Assembly: GCA_003499525.1 (NCBI GenBank)
Contig: DNTB01000096.1
Span: 1 to 64,000 of the forward strand
From: Flavobacteriales bacterium
Lineage (GTDB): Bacteria > Bacteroidota > Bacteroidia > Flavobacteriales_G > Salibacteraceae
DNA length: 64,000 nt
Direction of reading: 5' to 3'
Positions 1 to 9,048 of the stretch are shown here, piece by piece. The first letter of the stretch is position 1. Every line of letters begins with the position of its first letter. Position numbers and translations under genes: made by a program. The notes beneath the pieces were generated by a model. The model was given only the letters and a program-made list of their open reading frames with translations. It was not told the origin of the DNA and did not search any database.

Positions 1-3000
1 AGCACTTCTGCAATTGAAGCATGGTCTGTTTATTCCACCGATATCGATGGCGATGGGCATATGGATGTACTCTATGCTTCTAATGATGGTAAAATTGCCT
101 GGTACAAAAATACCGACGGAGCTGGAACCTTTGGAGCAGAACAGACCATCTCTACCAATGTAATTGTTGCATTTTCTGTTTATGCAATCGATATCGATGG
201 AGACAACGATATGGATGTATTAAGCGCCTCCTACCAAGATAATAAAATCGCCTGGTACGAAAATACCGATGGAGCAGGAACCTTTGGTGCGCAAAATGTT
301 ATTTCCACCGATGCAAATAGAGCAACTTCTGTATATTCCACCGATCTCGATGGGGATGGCGATATGGATGTTTTGAGTTCTTCTTTTAGCGATAATAAAA
401 TCGCCTGGTACGAAAACGATGGAACAGGAAACTTTGGTTCCCAAATTGTTATTTCTACCGCTGCAAGTGGTGCAACTTCTGTATATGCCACCGATATGGA
501 TGGGGATGGGGATATGGATGTCTTAAGTGCTTCCTGGACTGATAACAAAATCGCCTGGTACGAAAATACCGATGGAGCAGGAACCTTTGGTGCGCAAAAT
601 GTTATTTCTTCCGTGGCAATGAATGCAAGTTCTGTATATGCCACCGATATGGATGGAGATGGCGATATGGATGTGTTAAGCGCTTCTAACGATGATCATA
701 AGATCGCCTGGTATGAAAATACCGATGGAGATGGAACCTTTGGAGCCCAGCAGGTAATTTCTACTGCTGCTTTGAGTACTCGTTCTGTTTATGCTACTGA
801 TCTCGATGGCGATGGCGATATGGATGTCTTAAGTGCCTCCTACGCAGACAATAAAATCGCCTGGTATGAAAATACCGATGGAGATGGAACCTTTGGAGCC
901 CAGCAGGTAATTTCTACTGCTGCTTTGGGAGCTATTTCTGTTTATGCTACTGATATCGATGGCGATGGCGATATGGATGTCTTAAGTGCGTCCTTCACAG
1001 ATGATAAAATCGCCTGGTATAAAAATGATTTATTTGATGCTCAATGTGCCGGTGATATTCAATTTAACGAAGAGGGTGGCGATGCCACCGCTTGGACCTG
1101 GACATCAACGAATGGTGCTGTTAGCTTTGATCCCAATAATACAGACCAAAATCCATTGGTTTCCAATATTGCGGATGGCGATACTGTAAGAGTGGTGATT
1201 ACCGATGGAAATGGCTGCACGAGCCGCGCTTCGGTACATATGTACATCAATCCCCTTCCGGATAGCAGTTTGGATGTATCCGATCCCGCGGTTTGCTTAG
1301 GACAGGATGCCACCATTACGGTAAGCGCTTCAGTAGTTGGGGTAACGTATCAACTTCAATTAGACAGCGATGATTCTCCGGTGGGTGCTCCGAAAGCCGG
1401 TACCGGTGGAGCTATTGATTTTGTCCTTCTCACTCCAACCGCAACAGGGGATTATAATGTTCTTTCCTATTTTGACGCTACAGGCTGCGAAGTTGAGCTC
1501 GTGGAAAAGAGCACTGTTTTTGTCAATGATCTACCCGGCTGTCCCATCCTGTGGACTGGATCTAAATATGCTTTCGGCTCTGGTATTGACGATGCTCCAG
1601 GTATTGCGGATGGCAACAAAGGTTTCGTGGTGCAAGGGCCCGGTGCTATCCTTCCAGGAGATGCTCGAGTAGACTACATGACGATAGAGGCAGGACAAGA
1701 CATTACGGTTCCCTCAGGCATTTCGATATCTGTAGTGGATGCCATCAACAATGAAGGTACAGTAACCGTCAAAAGCTCGGGCAGCATTGTTCAGGAAAGT
1801 GTGGCCGACAATAATGCGGGTGCAGGTATCTACCATATTGAACGCGATGATATTCGGGATAACACCCAATTCCAGATTTGGTCCTCACCTTTACAAGCTG
1901 CACCACTCATGGGACCAGGAGGAGTATTCGATGGGGCCAATCCCTGTCGCACTATGGTCTGGAATGCTTCATCACAGCGATGGAAATATGATTACGTTCC
2001 GAATACCGTGTTCGATTGCGGTGGAGGTAATATCACTTTTAGCAACAGATTCCTCATGTTTGACGATCCGGAAGATAACCTCATGGATCCGGCGAGAGGA
2101 TATTTCATTCCCGGTCAGGTGGGAACCCCGCTGATAGTTTTTAGTGGAAAGATCAACAATGGCCCCATCGTAAAACCAGTTTTTGAGACGGTTTCAACAT
2201 CACCATATACGGGAGACGACTGGAACCTGCTTGGCAACCCCTACCCTTCCGCTCTGGGAATTACCGAATGGCTCGATGCCAATGCTGCCATCCTAAAAAC
2301 AAATTCCATTTATCTGTGGGATGATGACGGATCAGGCGGCTCGGACTATGATGAATATGACGATTATGCTACCGTAAACCAGTTTGGTTTTGTAGGTGGC
2401 GAAAACGGAAACGGGAAATATCCCACAGCCCCGGTAGGAATAGCCACCGCACAAGGCTTTTTCATAGAGGCCAGTGCCAGTGGCAACGTCACCTTCTCCA
2501 ACGATATGAGGATTACTGGTGAAAACGATAAATTCTACAAAACCCAGCCCGATGATAATCCCAGACTTTGGATTAACCTAAATAATCAGGAAGGATTGCA
2601 ACGTCAAACGCTCATTGGATTCGCTAGTGATGCCACCTTCCAAAAAGACGAAAAATACGATGCACCCGTACTCAATGCCAACGGTATTCTTTCTATTGGA
2701 TCTATGCTGGAAAGCACTCCCATGGCCATTCAGGCACAACCCTTCTTGGTAGAAGGTGATGAACGCTTTATTCCCTTGCATGTATTCTCCAAAGATGGTG
2801 GAAAGGCTATCCTGTCTTTCATTAGAAATGAAGCTATGGATGGTATTGAGGTATACTTGAAAATCCCAAGTCAGCTGGCTGAAATCTTCATCGATGATTC
2901 TGAGATTGATCTCGATCTCAACAAAGGAATCAATGATGGATATGCACTGATATTCCGAAAAGGAAATGTCCTGTCGAATAGCTCGATTAACAAGAACTTT

Positions 3001-3228
3001 GGCTGGAAACCCATCTATACTAACGATGAACTGATGGTGGAAATCATTGGCAGTATGGAGCCGGATACCCGAATCGAAGTATTGGACCTCAAAGGGGTTG
3101 TTCATGAAACCGTGAATGTCACCGACCGAATCACCAGAATCAATACTCAAAACTGGGCCGCCGGAATGTACCTCGTACACCTGAAATCAGGATCCCGCGA
3201 TGAGGTGAAAAGAGTGGTAATTCGGTAA
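1..3228 (+). CDS. VCBS/FG-GAP repeat surface protein with T9SS sorting tail (5' truncated by window)
   Basis: The frame is open from base 1, so the true start lies upstream; the first ATG in the window (61) is only an internal methionine. Residues up to about 345 form seven tandem units with the core DGDGDMDVLSAS...KIAWYEN, a calcium-binding-type VCBS/FG-GAP beta-propeller repeat. Two cysteine-containing Ig/PKD-like segments follow (around 1045-1550), then a long region typical of Bacteroidota T9SS cargo that includes LLGNPYPSAL. The last ~75 residues look like a type A T9SS C-terminal sorting domain, ending GMYLVHLKSGSRDEVKRVVI with a basic tail. The likely role is a secreted or cell-surface protein with adhesive or binding function; the ligand is unknown. 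It is followed by a strong terminator and a convergent gene. Confidence 0.85.
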   Translation, partial: STSAIEAWSVYSTDIDGDGHMDVLYASNDGKIAWYKNTDGAGTFGAEQTISTNVIVAFSVYAIDIDGDNDMDVLSASYQDNKIAWYENTDGAGTFGAQNVISTDANRATSVYSTDLDGDGDMDVLSSSFSDNKIAWYENDGTGNFGSQIVISTAASGATSVYATDMDGDGDMDVLSASWTDNKIAWYENTDGAGTFGAQNVISSVAMNASSVYATDMDGDGDMDVLSASNDDHKIAWYENTDGDGTFGAQQVISTAALSTRSVYATDLDGDGDMDVLSASYADNKIAWYENTDGDGTFGAQQVISTAALGAISVYATDIDGDGDMDVLSASFTDDKIAWYKNDLFDAQCAGDIQFNEEGGDATAWTWTSTNGAVSFDPNNTDQNPLVSNIADGDTVRVVITDGNGCTSRASVHMYINPLPDSSLDVSDPAVCLGQDATITVSASVVGVTYQLQLDSDDSPVGAPKAGTGGAIDFVLLTPTATGDYNVLSYFDATGCEVELVEKSTVFVNDLPGCPILWTGSKYAFGSGIDDAPGIADGNKGFVVQGPGAILPGDARVDYMTIEAGQDITVPSGISISVVDAINNEGTVTVKSSGSIVQESVADNNAGAGIYHIERDDIRDNTQFQIWSSPLQAAPLMGPGGVFDGANPCRTMVWNASSQRWKYDYVPNTVFDCGGGNITFSNRFLMFDDPEDNLMDPARGYFIPGQVGTPLIVFSGKINNGPIVKPVFETVSTSPYTGDDWNLLGNPYPSALGITEWLDANAAILKTNSIYLWDDDGSGGSDYDEYDDYATVNQFGFVGGENGNGKYPTAPVGIATAQGFFIEASASGNVTFSNDMRITGENDKFYKTQPDDNPRLWINLNNQEGLQRQTLIGFASDATFQKDEKYDAPVLNANGILSIGSMLESTPMAIQAQPFLVEGDERFIPLHVFSKDGGKAILSFIRNEAMDGIEVYLKIPSQLAEIFIDDSEIDLDLNKGINDGYALIFRKGNVLSNSSINKNFGWKPIYTNDELMVEIIGSMEPDTRIEVLDLKGVVHETVNVTDRITRINTQNWAAGMYLVHLKSGSRDEVKRVVIR
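40..1020 (+). repeat. Seven tandem VCBS/FG-GAP coding repeats, ~153-156 bases each
   Basis: Each unit encodes about 51-52 residues: an acidic Asp-Gly-Asp-Gly-Asp loop, MDVLSAS, KIAWYEN, then TFGAQ and VIST. Neighbouring copies are very similar at DNA level, for example those around 700-780 and 850-930, which suggests recent duplication or gene conversion. The array is intact and in frame. The first copy begins near the window edge, so more copies may lie upstream. Confidence 0.85.
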
Positions 3229-3246
3229 TTAAGAAACCCAAACTAC

Positions 3247-3281
3247 AAAAAAAAAGGAGGGCTTGTTCCCTCCTTTTTTTG
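3247..3281. terminator. Bidirectional intrinsic terminator
   Basis: An A-run, the stem GGAGGG (3256-3261), a 6-base loop, the stem CCCTCC (3268-3273) and a T-run form a hairpin with A/T tracts on both sides. It lies between two convergent genes ending at 3228 (+) and 3298 (-), so it can stop transcription from both sides. Confidence 0.85.
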
Positions 3282-3297
3282 TCATGATTGAAAATGA

Positions 3298-4350
3298 TTA
3301 ACTGAGTTTTTCGGTAATAAGTCGAATGGCCTCATCAGCTATTTTTTCCTGAATTCCCCTATCCAGGTGACTGGTGAAACCAACACAAGAGTTATTGAAC
3401 TCGCCGAGGATATACCTGTCATTACCATTTTCATCCCAATCGAGCATAAAATCTGCGGTCCAAATCAGTGGGATATCAAACCCTCCTAGTTTCTTGGTAA
3501 TCATTGGCAGGTTATCGAGGAACATAGTCACCAAATCGCTCCAGTCTTCAGGGTCATCGTATCGGTATTTTGCACCTGAAAACAACGTTGCGGAAAAAGA
3601 GTCCACCCCTTCGGCCGGTTTCTTATGCACGACAAATATTGGGGATGAACCCACCATAAGAATTCGAATCTCACCCTCTTTGATTCGAGGAAGATACCTC
3701 ATGTCTACAATCATCCCCTGATCTCCAATAATGTACTTCTCACAAAAGATCATAAACTCACCGAGAGCATGATATTCCACATGATTGTCCACTGCTTCGG
3801 TACATTTGACTTTCGTCGACAACGGCAATCGTTCGCCAGGAATAACTTTAACTTCCTCATCAATGACTTCAACGTGCCAGATTCCGGAACCCGTTGACCC
3901 CCTGTTTTGCTTAAGAACTCGTTCTCCATGTGAAAGGCTTACCGGAAACATCTCCTCAAACTGACTGACCTTGTAATAAGCAAAGGTATCGTCCGGAACT
4001 AATGGAGTATCGGCCAGTTTGACGAGCATATCCTTAGCTCCAAAACCTATCATGGCATCCGGGTGGGACATTCCAATCATTCCTAATTCTGATAAACTCC
4101 TTAAAAAGTCAAAAAACATGTCTTCGCCATTCGCCAGAGTGCCAGGATTTACCCGGCTGATGTAACCGTCAAACCTGCCGTAGACATAATCGTGAATGAC
4201 ATCTCGCCATTCATCCCGGAAAAAGACAACCTCCGCCTCCCAGCCTTTGGCATTGATGGCTTCAACGATGGGCATGGTATCTTTCCGGTGACCAAAAATC
4301 CATTTGTCGGAGCCTCCTTCAGCTTCGAATATTACAATGTGTTTGTTCAT
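3298..4350 (-). CDS. ATP-grasp family protein, Cj0069-like
   Basis: A 350-residue soluble protein with an ATG start. It begins HIVIFEAEGGSDKW, continues with ISRVNPG near residue 65, and has a phosphate-loop-like segment LKQNRGSTGSG near 145, as in ATP-grasp ligases. The end carries LGEFNNSCVGF, where the Glu and Asn residues match ATP-grasp magnesium ligands. This pattern matches the uncharacterised Cj0069 family. ATP-grasp enzymes join a carboxylate to an amine or thiol through an acyl-phosphate; the substrate here is unknown. The gene stands alone between convergent and co-directional neighbours, so context gives no pathway. I am confident of the fold and unsure of the function. Confidence 0.7.
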   Translation of the reverse strand: MNKHIVIFEAEGGSDKWIFGHRKDTMPIVEAINAKGWEAEVVFFRDEWRDVIHDYVYGRFDGYISRVNPGTLANGEDMFFDFLRSLSELGMIGMSHPDAMIGFGAKDMLVKLADTPLVPDDTFAYYKVSQFEEMFPVSLSHGERVLKQNRGSTGSGIWHVEVIDEEVKVIPGERLPLSTKVKCTEAVDNHVEYHALGEFMIFCEKYIIGDQGMIVDMRYLPRIKEGEIRILMVGSSPIFVVHKKPAEGVDSFSATLFSGAKYRYDDPEDWSDLVTMFLDNLPMITKKLGGFDIPLIWTADFMLDWDENGNDRYILGEFNNSCVGFTSHLDRGIQEKIADEAIRLITEKLS

Positions 4351-4451
4351 GACTTTGATTATTACAGCTTAAAAAAAGCATAAAATGTACAAGCAAATTC
4401 TGAGGATAAGAAGCACAAAATGTGACTTTTATCACCTGAAATTACCCTTAT

Positions 4452-6050
4452 TTAAAGATCGAAGGCCACTCCAAAAGATCCTCCTATAAGAATCGGTCTT
4501 CTTTTCGCCGTATAATCTGCGGTATATGAGCTATTGAGAATAACCTTGGTCTGGGGTCGTGCAAACACATACCATCTGGGGGAAACAAAATAACCTACCT
4601 CAGCATTAAGCAAATAATGAAACGTCACTGCATTTACATTTGTGCTTTGAAGTGCTTCTACCTGTTTGCTTTCGTTACTAAATCCGTTTCCACTGCTGCC
4701 TATGAGAAAACCTGCAGATAATCCTGTTGCACCTTGAATTTTCCACCGCCCGAAATAATGACTAAACGTTACTTGAAGTGGTACTTCGAGATAGGTTAAT
4801 CTGGACTTTGTTCTTTCCGAATTATCAATATTAAAAACTCTTTCTGCAATTGTAGAATCAATTATGTCTTCAGGGTAAGGATCATAGAACCACCAATCAC
4901 CCAACCACCAAGTACTATCTAAAATAAAAACTGTGGTGGTATCATATTTCCAATACTCATCTATTCCCTGAGATGTCCAGCTATATAGATTTTGTAATTG
5001 AACCTGGTTAATAGAAAGTCCTGTTTGAATTCCGAATTGTTTATACACCTGCACTTCCAATTCCAAATCCACATTGAGTTCGGCGGCAGATTCTATTCTT
5101 TTCAAATCTGGCTGCTCTTCCTGATATTCTTCGATATAGGTCATATATCCTACTCCAAGTTTGATGGTAATTGGTCTTTGGCTTTTTAGCTTTACAGATT
5201 CACTCGGAGCAATAATAATCTTCAGTTCATCCTCCGTATGATTTTCGGAAAAACCTTTCGGCGGAAGGATGATAGGCAAACCCATCTCACCTCTCGACGA
5301 ATTGATAAAAGTACTTCTATTGTAATTTTTACTATTGATATTCAGATCATGCGATTTTAGATCTTCTGCAAAGTTCTCATTAACAGATATTTGCTTTCCC
5401 TTTGTTGATACATCTGTGGAACTCTTTTGATATTCAGCAGACGGAACAACTTTTGAATTTCCAGTTGAATTTGAAGCTACAGCACGGCTCGTTATTAACA
5501 CAGCATTCGAAATGTGATCATCTGTTTTGCCGTTATCCAAGGACTTGGCGCTTATATCATGAATAAATGAATCAGCGGTATTCGTTCCATTGAGCAGATT
5601 CTCTCTTTGCTCGGTCTTATATTGTATTGTTTGATCATTCTCATGATTAGATGAAGAACTAATATTCAAGGAACTTGCTGAGATTTTATTCTTGTCCGCC
5701 GTGCCCTGTTTATTAACAGTTTGTGGCGTTTGCTTATATATTGCTGTCTGTGCTGAGCTTCCAAAGCTATCAGGATCAGAGTCCTGCTTACTCATTTCGT
5801 TTGAAGAAGTTGACTGAATGCTAGATTGATCCTGATTTTCGGTACCTGTAATCATGAAAAATCCAATTACTCCAAGAATAAATATAGCCAAAGTACCTAA
5901 TCCATACCTTGGAATGGAAAATCGATTGGATCCTTCCCTACTCTTAATGAAGTCACGGGTAAATGCCCAATCCTTCTCACTCATCTCAAAAGACTCTTCA
6001 GAAAATGAGTTCTGCGCTAGTTCGTCTATATGATCATGATCATTATTCAC
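4452..6050 (-). CDS. Single-TM anti-sigma-like protein with C-terminal beta-barrel-like domain
   Basis: This gene starts with GTG at 6050, overlapping the end of the sigma factor gene by 8 bases (GTGAATAA), so the two are probably translationally coupled. Residues 1-48 are acidic and cytoplasmic-like; one hydrophobic segment spans about 50-68. A low-complexity Ser/Asn/Gln-rich stretch (~70-280) follows, and about 290-532 looks like an outer-membrane beta-barrel (alternating strands, FSHYFGRWKIQGATGLSAGF, ending GVAFDL). I infer that the N-terminus controls the adjacent ECF sigma factor and that the C-terminal part senses or spans the periplasm or outer membrane. No classical zinc anti-sigma motif (HxxxCxxC) is present. 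Similar 'porin family' proteins sit beside sigma genes in other Bacteroidota. Confidence 0.6.
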   Translation of the reverse strand: MNNDHDHIDELAQNSFSEESFEMSEKDWAFTRDFIKSREGSNRFSIPRYGLGTLAIFILGVIGFFMITGTENQDQSSIQSTSSNEMSKQDSDPDSFGSSAQTAIYKQTPQTVNKQGTADKNKISASSLNISSSSNHENDQTIQYKTEQRENLLNGTNTADSFIHDISAKSLDNGKTDDHISNAVLITSRAVASNSTGNSKVVPSAEYQKSSTDVSTKGKQISVNENFAEDLKSHDLNINSKNYNRSTFINSSRGEMGLPIILPPKGFSENHTEDELKIIIAPSESVKLKSQRPITIKLGVGYMTYIEEYQEEQPDLKRIESAAELNVDLELEVQVYKQFGIQTGLSINQVQLQNLYSWTSQGIDEYWKYDTTTVFILDSTWWLGDWWFYDPYPEDIIDSTIAERVFNIDNSERTKSRLTYLEVPLQVTFSHYFGRWKIQGATGLSAGFLIGSSGNGFSNESKQVEALQSTNVNAVTFHYLLNAEVGYFVSPRWYVFARPQTKVILNSSYTADYTAKRRPILIGGSFGVAFDL

Positions 6051-6609
6051 TTCCTATTACTTTACGCTCTAAATATTTTGATATCATCTCTTTTAATTTA
6101 TGTCGGGCTTGAGACAGTAACCATTTCGATGTTCCAACTGGTATTTTCATCATCTTACTTATTTCCCGGTGCTTGTATCCATCTAAGGCGTACAAGCTAA
6201 ACACTTGTAATTGATCATCGGGGAGCATCCGTACAAAATTTCTGATTTGGTCCGCATTTATTTTGTCTTCTATTTCATTTATCGCATAGTTATTGCTCGG
6301 TGTACCTCCTTCAGAAAAATCGCTGGGTACTAAGTATTCCTTTGTTTTTTTGTTTCTTCTGTAATCGTTAATTATAGTATTGATTGCTATTCTTCTAATC
6401 CAATTATTCCATGGAACCTCTTCCTTATATTTATCCAGATTTCGAGTAATGGTATAGAATGTTTCACTTAAAACTGGCATGGCCTCCTCTTTGTTCCTGA
6501 AATAACGCATACATACACTCATTAAGACTCCGTAACACTCTTTATACAATTCATAGTACGACCGCTCATCCTTCTTTAAACATCCCCTTATCAGTTCCTT
6601 GCTTGGCAC
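6043..6609 (-). CDS. ECF-type RNA polymerase sigma factor
   Basis: A 188-residue sigma-70 family protein. Region 2 covers about residues 20-86 (YYELYKECYG, then the core-binding and -10 recognition helices up to IRRIAINTIINDYRR). Region 4 covers about 120-178 and has a helix-turn-helix (YALDGYKHREISKMMKIPVG). The start is GTG at 6609; an in-frame TGA lies directly before it, so no earlier start exists. It directs RNA polymerase to a specific regulon, probably one concerning the envelope. The downstream overlapping gene is a likely cognate anti-sigma/sensor. A perfect hairpin ends only 15 bases upstream of the start codon, which may limit read-through from the PKD gene. Confidence 0.88.
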   Translation of the reverse strand: MPSKELIRGCLKKDERSYYELYKECYGVLMSVCMRYFRNKEEAMPVLSETFYTITRNLDKYKEEVPWNNWIRRIAINTIINDYRRNKKTKEYLVPSDFSEGGTPSNNYAINEIEDKINADQIRNFVRMLPDDQLQVFSLYALDGYKHREISKMMKIPVGTSKWLLSQARHKLKEMISKYLERKVIGSE

Positions 6610-6624
6610 TCAATTAAATTTAAA

Positions 6625-6654
6625 ACAGAATGCCTCTTGGAAGAGGCATTCTGT
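6625..6654 (-). terminator. Perfect 14-bp hairpin between PKD gene and sigma gene
   Basis: ACAGAATGCCTCTT and its exact reverse complement are separated by GG. On the minus strand the stem is followed by TTTAAATTTAATTG, a weak U-tract. It lies just after the PKD gene stop (6673) and 15 bases before the sigma GTG. It is therefore either a terminator or an attenuator controlling read-through into the sigma/anti-sigma pair. Confidence 0.7.
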
Positions 6655-6672
6655 CTGTTTGCCATATCTATG

Positions 6673-8598
6673 CTATTTTACAATTTTAATTACTTCTTGA
6701 GTGTCTCCAGTTTGGATCTTAACTAGATATATTCCAGGAGAGAATTCACTGAAGTCTACCTCTTGATTGCCTTGAAGGGCTCCCTGATACTGATAGACTA
6801 TTCTACCACCCATATCGTGTATCATTATAGAACCATTAGGTGCTCTATCCAATTCCAGAGAAATCACCAACCTATCTGAAACTGGATTTGGAAATGCTTC
6901 AATTCTGGTCGCGTCTGGGGTATCAATTCCTGTTACCATTGATTGCACCTCAACATAAGTTGAATTTACATAAACACTAACACCTGCAGAAGATGAAGAT
7001 GCACTTAGAACTAAGGTATATGCAATAGTTGTCAACCCAGGTACATCAGGATAAACTGTGTAGGTACCATAATCCAGATTATCCAAGATAAAGGCTCCTG
7101 CATTATCACTATATCTGTATGATACTAAGTCATTATTTTGATCGTAAAGCAGAATTAAAATGTCAGAAATAGGATCTCCTACACCATATGTTTTATTGGC
7201 ACCCTGTAAAACACTTCCAGAAACAAAACCTGGGCCTCCAGGATTTGCAATATTCTGCATGTTGATACTGGCATTATAGGTCGCGCTATTCAAGGTAACT
7301 ACTGACGCATCGGACCATAACAACTCATCTCCAAAATAAGTCGGGCTGTAGTTCCAATAGTCATTTGAAGCAGGACTCAATGCCGCCTTGATCAAATAAT
7401 CCCCATAAGGCACGTTTGTGAACCCATAATATCCATTTGAATCAATGCTTACTGTATCCAGTGCTGATAGAGTACCGGCCGCTGAATCATATTCTATAAG
7501 GAACACCACCCCAAAATCGGCAAAAGCTGAACTTAACATTACCTGACCAAAAATGTTGCCATTTTGTATAGGAGTATTGTTTATGACAATCGAATCACAT
7601 TTAGTATCACTGCAACCCGAAGCCGCCGATAATGTAAGACATGCAACATAAGCTCCCGGATTTGAATAAGTATGGGTGGGGTTTTGCAGAAGGCTGGTAT
7701 TACCATCACCAAAATCCCATGAATATGTAGCCCCTGCTATTGGGTTGAGGGCCGAAAAGAAATACACACCACCACTATCTGAGACTGTAAACTCTGCATC
7801 ACATACTGAGCCTCCAGCTAATGAAATGGAAACTTGCTGGGTTTGGGTATCAGAACAGCCCATAGAATCCCAAACGGTAAGCGTAGCATTGTACAATCCA
7901 TTGCTGGAATAGGTATGGGTTGGCGCATAATTACTCGATGAATTTCCATCTCCGAAATCCCATAGATAAAACAGCATCGGTGAATACGGGTCGATAGGAG
8001 AAAAACTAACAACCGGGTCATTATCCACCATGGAATATGTTGCACTGCAGCCAGAGCTTCCGCCTACAATAATGGAATCACAGTAAGTGTCAGTACAAGT
8101 TCCAGCAGTTATAGTCATACATATGAGATAAGTCCCAGGGGAGTATACATGGTTGGTGAATTCGCCACTACTAGAATTACCATCACCAAAATCCCATGAA
8201 TATGTAGCCCCTGCTATTGGGTTGAGGGCTGAAAAGTAATACACACCACCACTATCTGAGATTGTAAACTCCGCATCACATGTCGCACCAACGGCGTTGG
8301 TTATAACAACCGCTAAAGTTGTGCTTGCAAAACAGGTCGACGGCGGAACGGAATCAGTAAGATAAACGGTAACCGTATAAGATCCGTTAGCCAAGTAAGT
8401 ATGGATCGGTGCGGCACCAAACCCAAGAGTGCTTCCATCTCCGAAATCCCATGTATAAGAAGGATCATCTGCACTAGAGTTAGCATTAAAAGTAACTGCA
8501 GGGTCTCCAGTGAATCCAGCAGTCAAATTACATTGGCCGAATCCAGAATTTGTAAATCCAACCAAAGTCATCAGAAATAATAGAATATAAGTTTTCAT
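6673..8598 (-). CDS. PKD-repeat secreted protein with T9SS sorting tail
   Basis: A 641-residue protein with a signal peptide (about residues 1-21, ending SGFGQ). Four PKD domains follow, each with the hallmark YTWDFGDG-type strand (roughly 25-100, 105-180, 185-260 and 265-345); PKD2 and PKD4 are near copies sharing FFSALNPIAGATYSWDFGDG. About 348-450 resembles a carboxypeptidase-regulatory/SdrD-like beta-sandwich (GYYGFTNVPYGDYLIKA), and a second such segment follows (FILDNLDYGTYTVYP). The last ~75 residues form a T9SS type A tail (ATRIEAFPNPVSDRL ... GIYLVKIQTG). It should be exported and placed on the surface or released. It lies upstream of the sigma/anti-sigma pair and could be its target, but that is inference. 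Confidence 0.85.
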   Translation of the reverse strand: MKTYILLFLMTLVGFTNSGFGQCNLTAGFTGDPAVTFNANSSADDPSYTWDFGDGSTLGFGAAPIHTYLANGSYTVTVYLTDSVPPSTCFASTTLAVVITNAVGATCDAEFTISDSGGVYYFSALNPIAGATYSWDFGDGNSSSGEFTNHVYSPGTYLICMTITAGTCTDTYCDSIIVGGSSGCSATYSMVDNDPVVSFSPIDPYSPMLFYLWDFGDGNSSSNYAPTHTYSSNGLYNATLTVWDSMGCSDTQTQQVSISLAGGSVCDAEFTVSDSGGVYFFSALNPIAGATYSWDFGDGNTSLLQNPTHTYSNPGAYVACLTLSAASGCSDTKCDSIVINNTPIQNGNIFGQVMLSSAFADFGVVFLIEYDSAAGTLSALDTVSIDSNGYYGFTNVPYGDYLIKAALSPASNDYWNYSPTYFGDELLWSDASVVTLNSATYNASINMQNIANPGGPGFVSGSVLQGANKTYGVGDPISDILILLYDQNNDLVSYRYSDNAGAFILDNLDYGTYTVYPDVPGLTTIAYTLVLSASSSSAGVSVYVNSTYVEVQSMVTGIDTPDATRIEAFPNPVSDRLVISLELDRAPNGSIMIHDMGGRIVYQYQGALQGNQEVDFSEFSPGIYLVKIQTGDTQEVIKIVK

Positions 8599-8663
8599 AA
8601 TTAAAAAGTTTTATAGTTATTCATATTGAAAAAACCGGTTTCAATTCATTAGACAACTATGAA

Positions 8664-9041
8664 CTATGAAATGGTTGGCAATTTGACGATAAAGTTGAAA
8701 TTATTTAGTGATCTTTTTAAAAATGATTGAAATACGATCAAATAAATCCGACTAATTTCATCACTTAATTCCTCAACCGAAACGTACTTGCTTCTTCTTA
8801 AGAACTCCTTCCCTTCAAAAAAGACCAAAATCGTCGGGTGCGCAAAAACCATGAATTCCGAGGATAGCAGTGGATTCTTAACAGGATCAAGGGTTACGAA
8901 CTTCATTTTTGGAAATGACCCTTGCACAAGCATCTCAATTTTTGGTCTGAGAACCTGACATGGTCCGCAAGAATCATTTTTGAAATAGAGCATGACAGCG
9001 GATTCGGCCCGAATCAACTCATTGATTTCGTCTATCGACAT
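8664..9041 (-). CDS. Thioredoxin-family protein (CGPC)
   Basis: The chosen start is the ATG at 9041, giving MSIDEINELIRAE; an earlier in-frame start at 9071 would overlap korB and add ten unrelated residues. The thioredoxin fold is seen in VMLYFKNDSCGPCQVL, with the redox pair CGPC about 29 residues from the start, the LDPVKNP segment, and the cis-proline strand FAHPTILVFFEGKE. There is no signal peptide, so it acts in the cytoplasm. It starts 7 bases after korB and is probably in the same operon, where it may help the oxygen-sensitive oxidoreductase or another thiol partner. The C-terminal ~15 residues extend past the usual fold. A weak inverted repeat (8626-8644) lies downstream. Confidence 0.8.
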   Translation of the reverse strand: MSIDEINELIRAESAVMLYFKNDSCGPCQVLRPKIEMLVQGSFPKMKFVTLDPVKNPLLSSEFMVFAHPTILVFFEGKEFLRRSKYVSVEELSDEISRIYLIVFQSFLKRSLNNFNFIVKLPTIS

Positions 9042-9048
9042 AATGTGG

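Noticed and set aside
8626..8644. Short inverted repeat after the thioredoxin-like gene as a terminator
   Set aside because: The stem is only six A/T-rich pairs and the T-run falls inside the loop, so it does not look like a working terminator.
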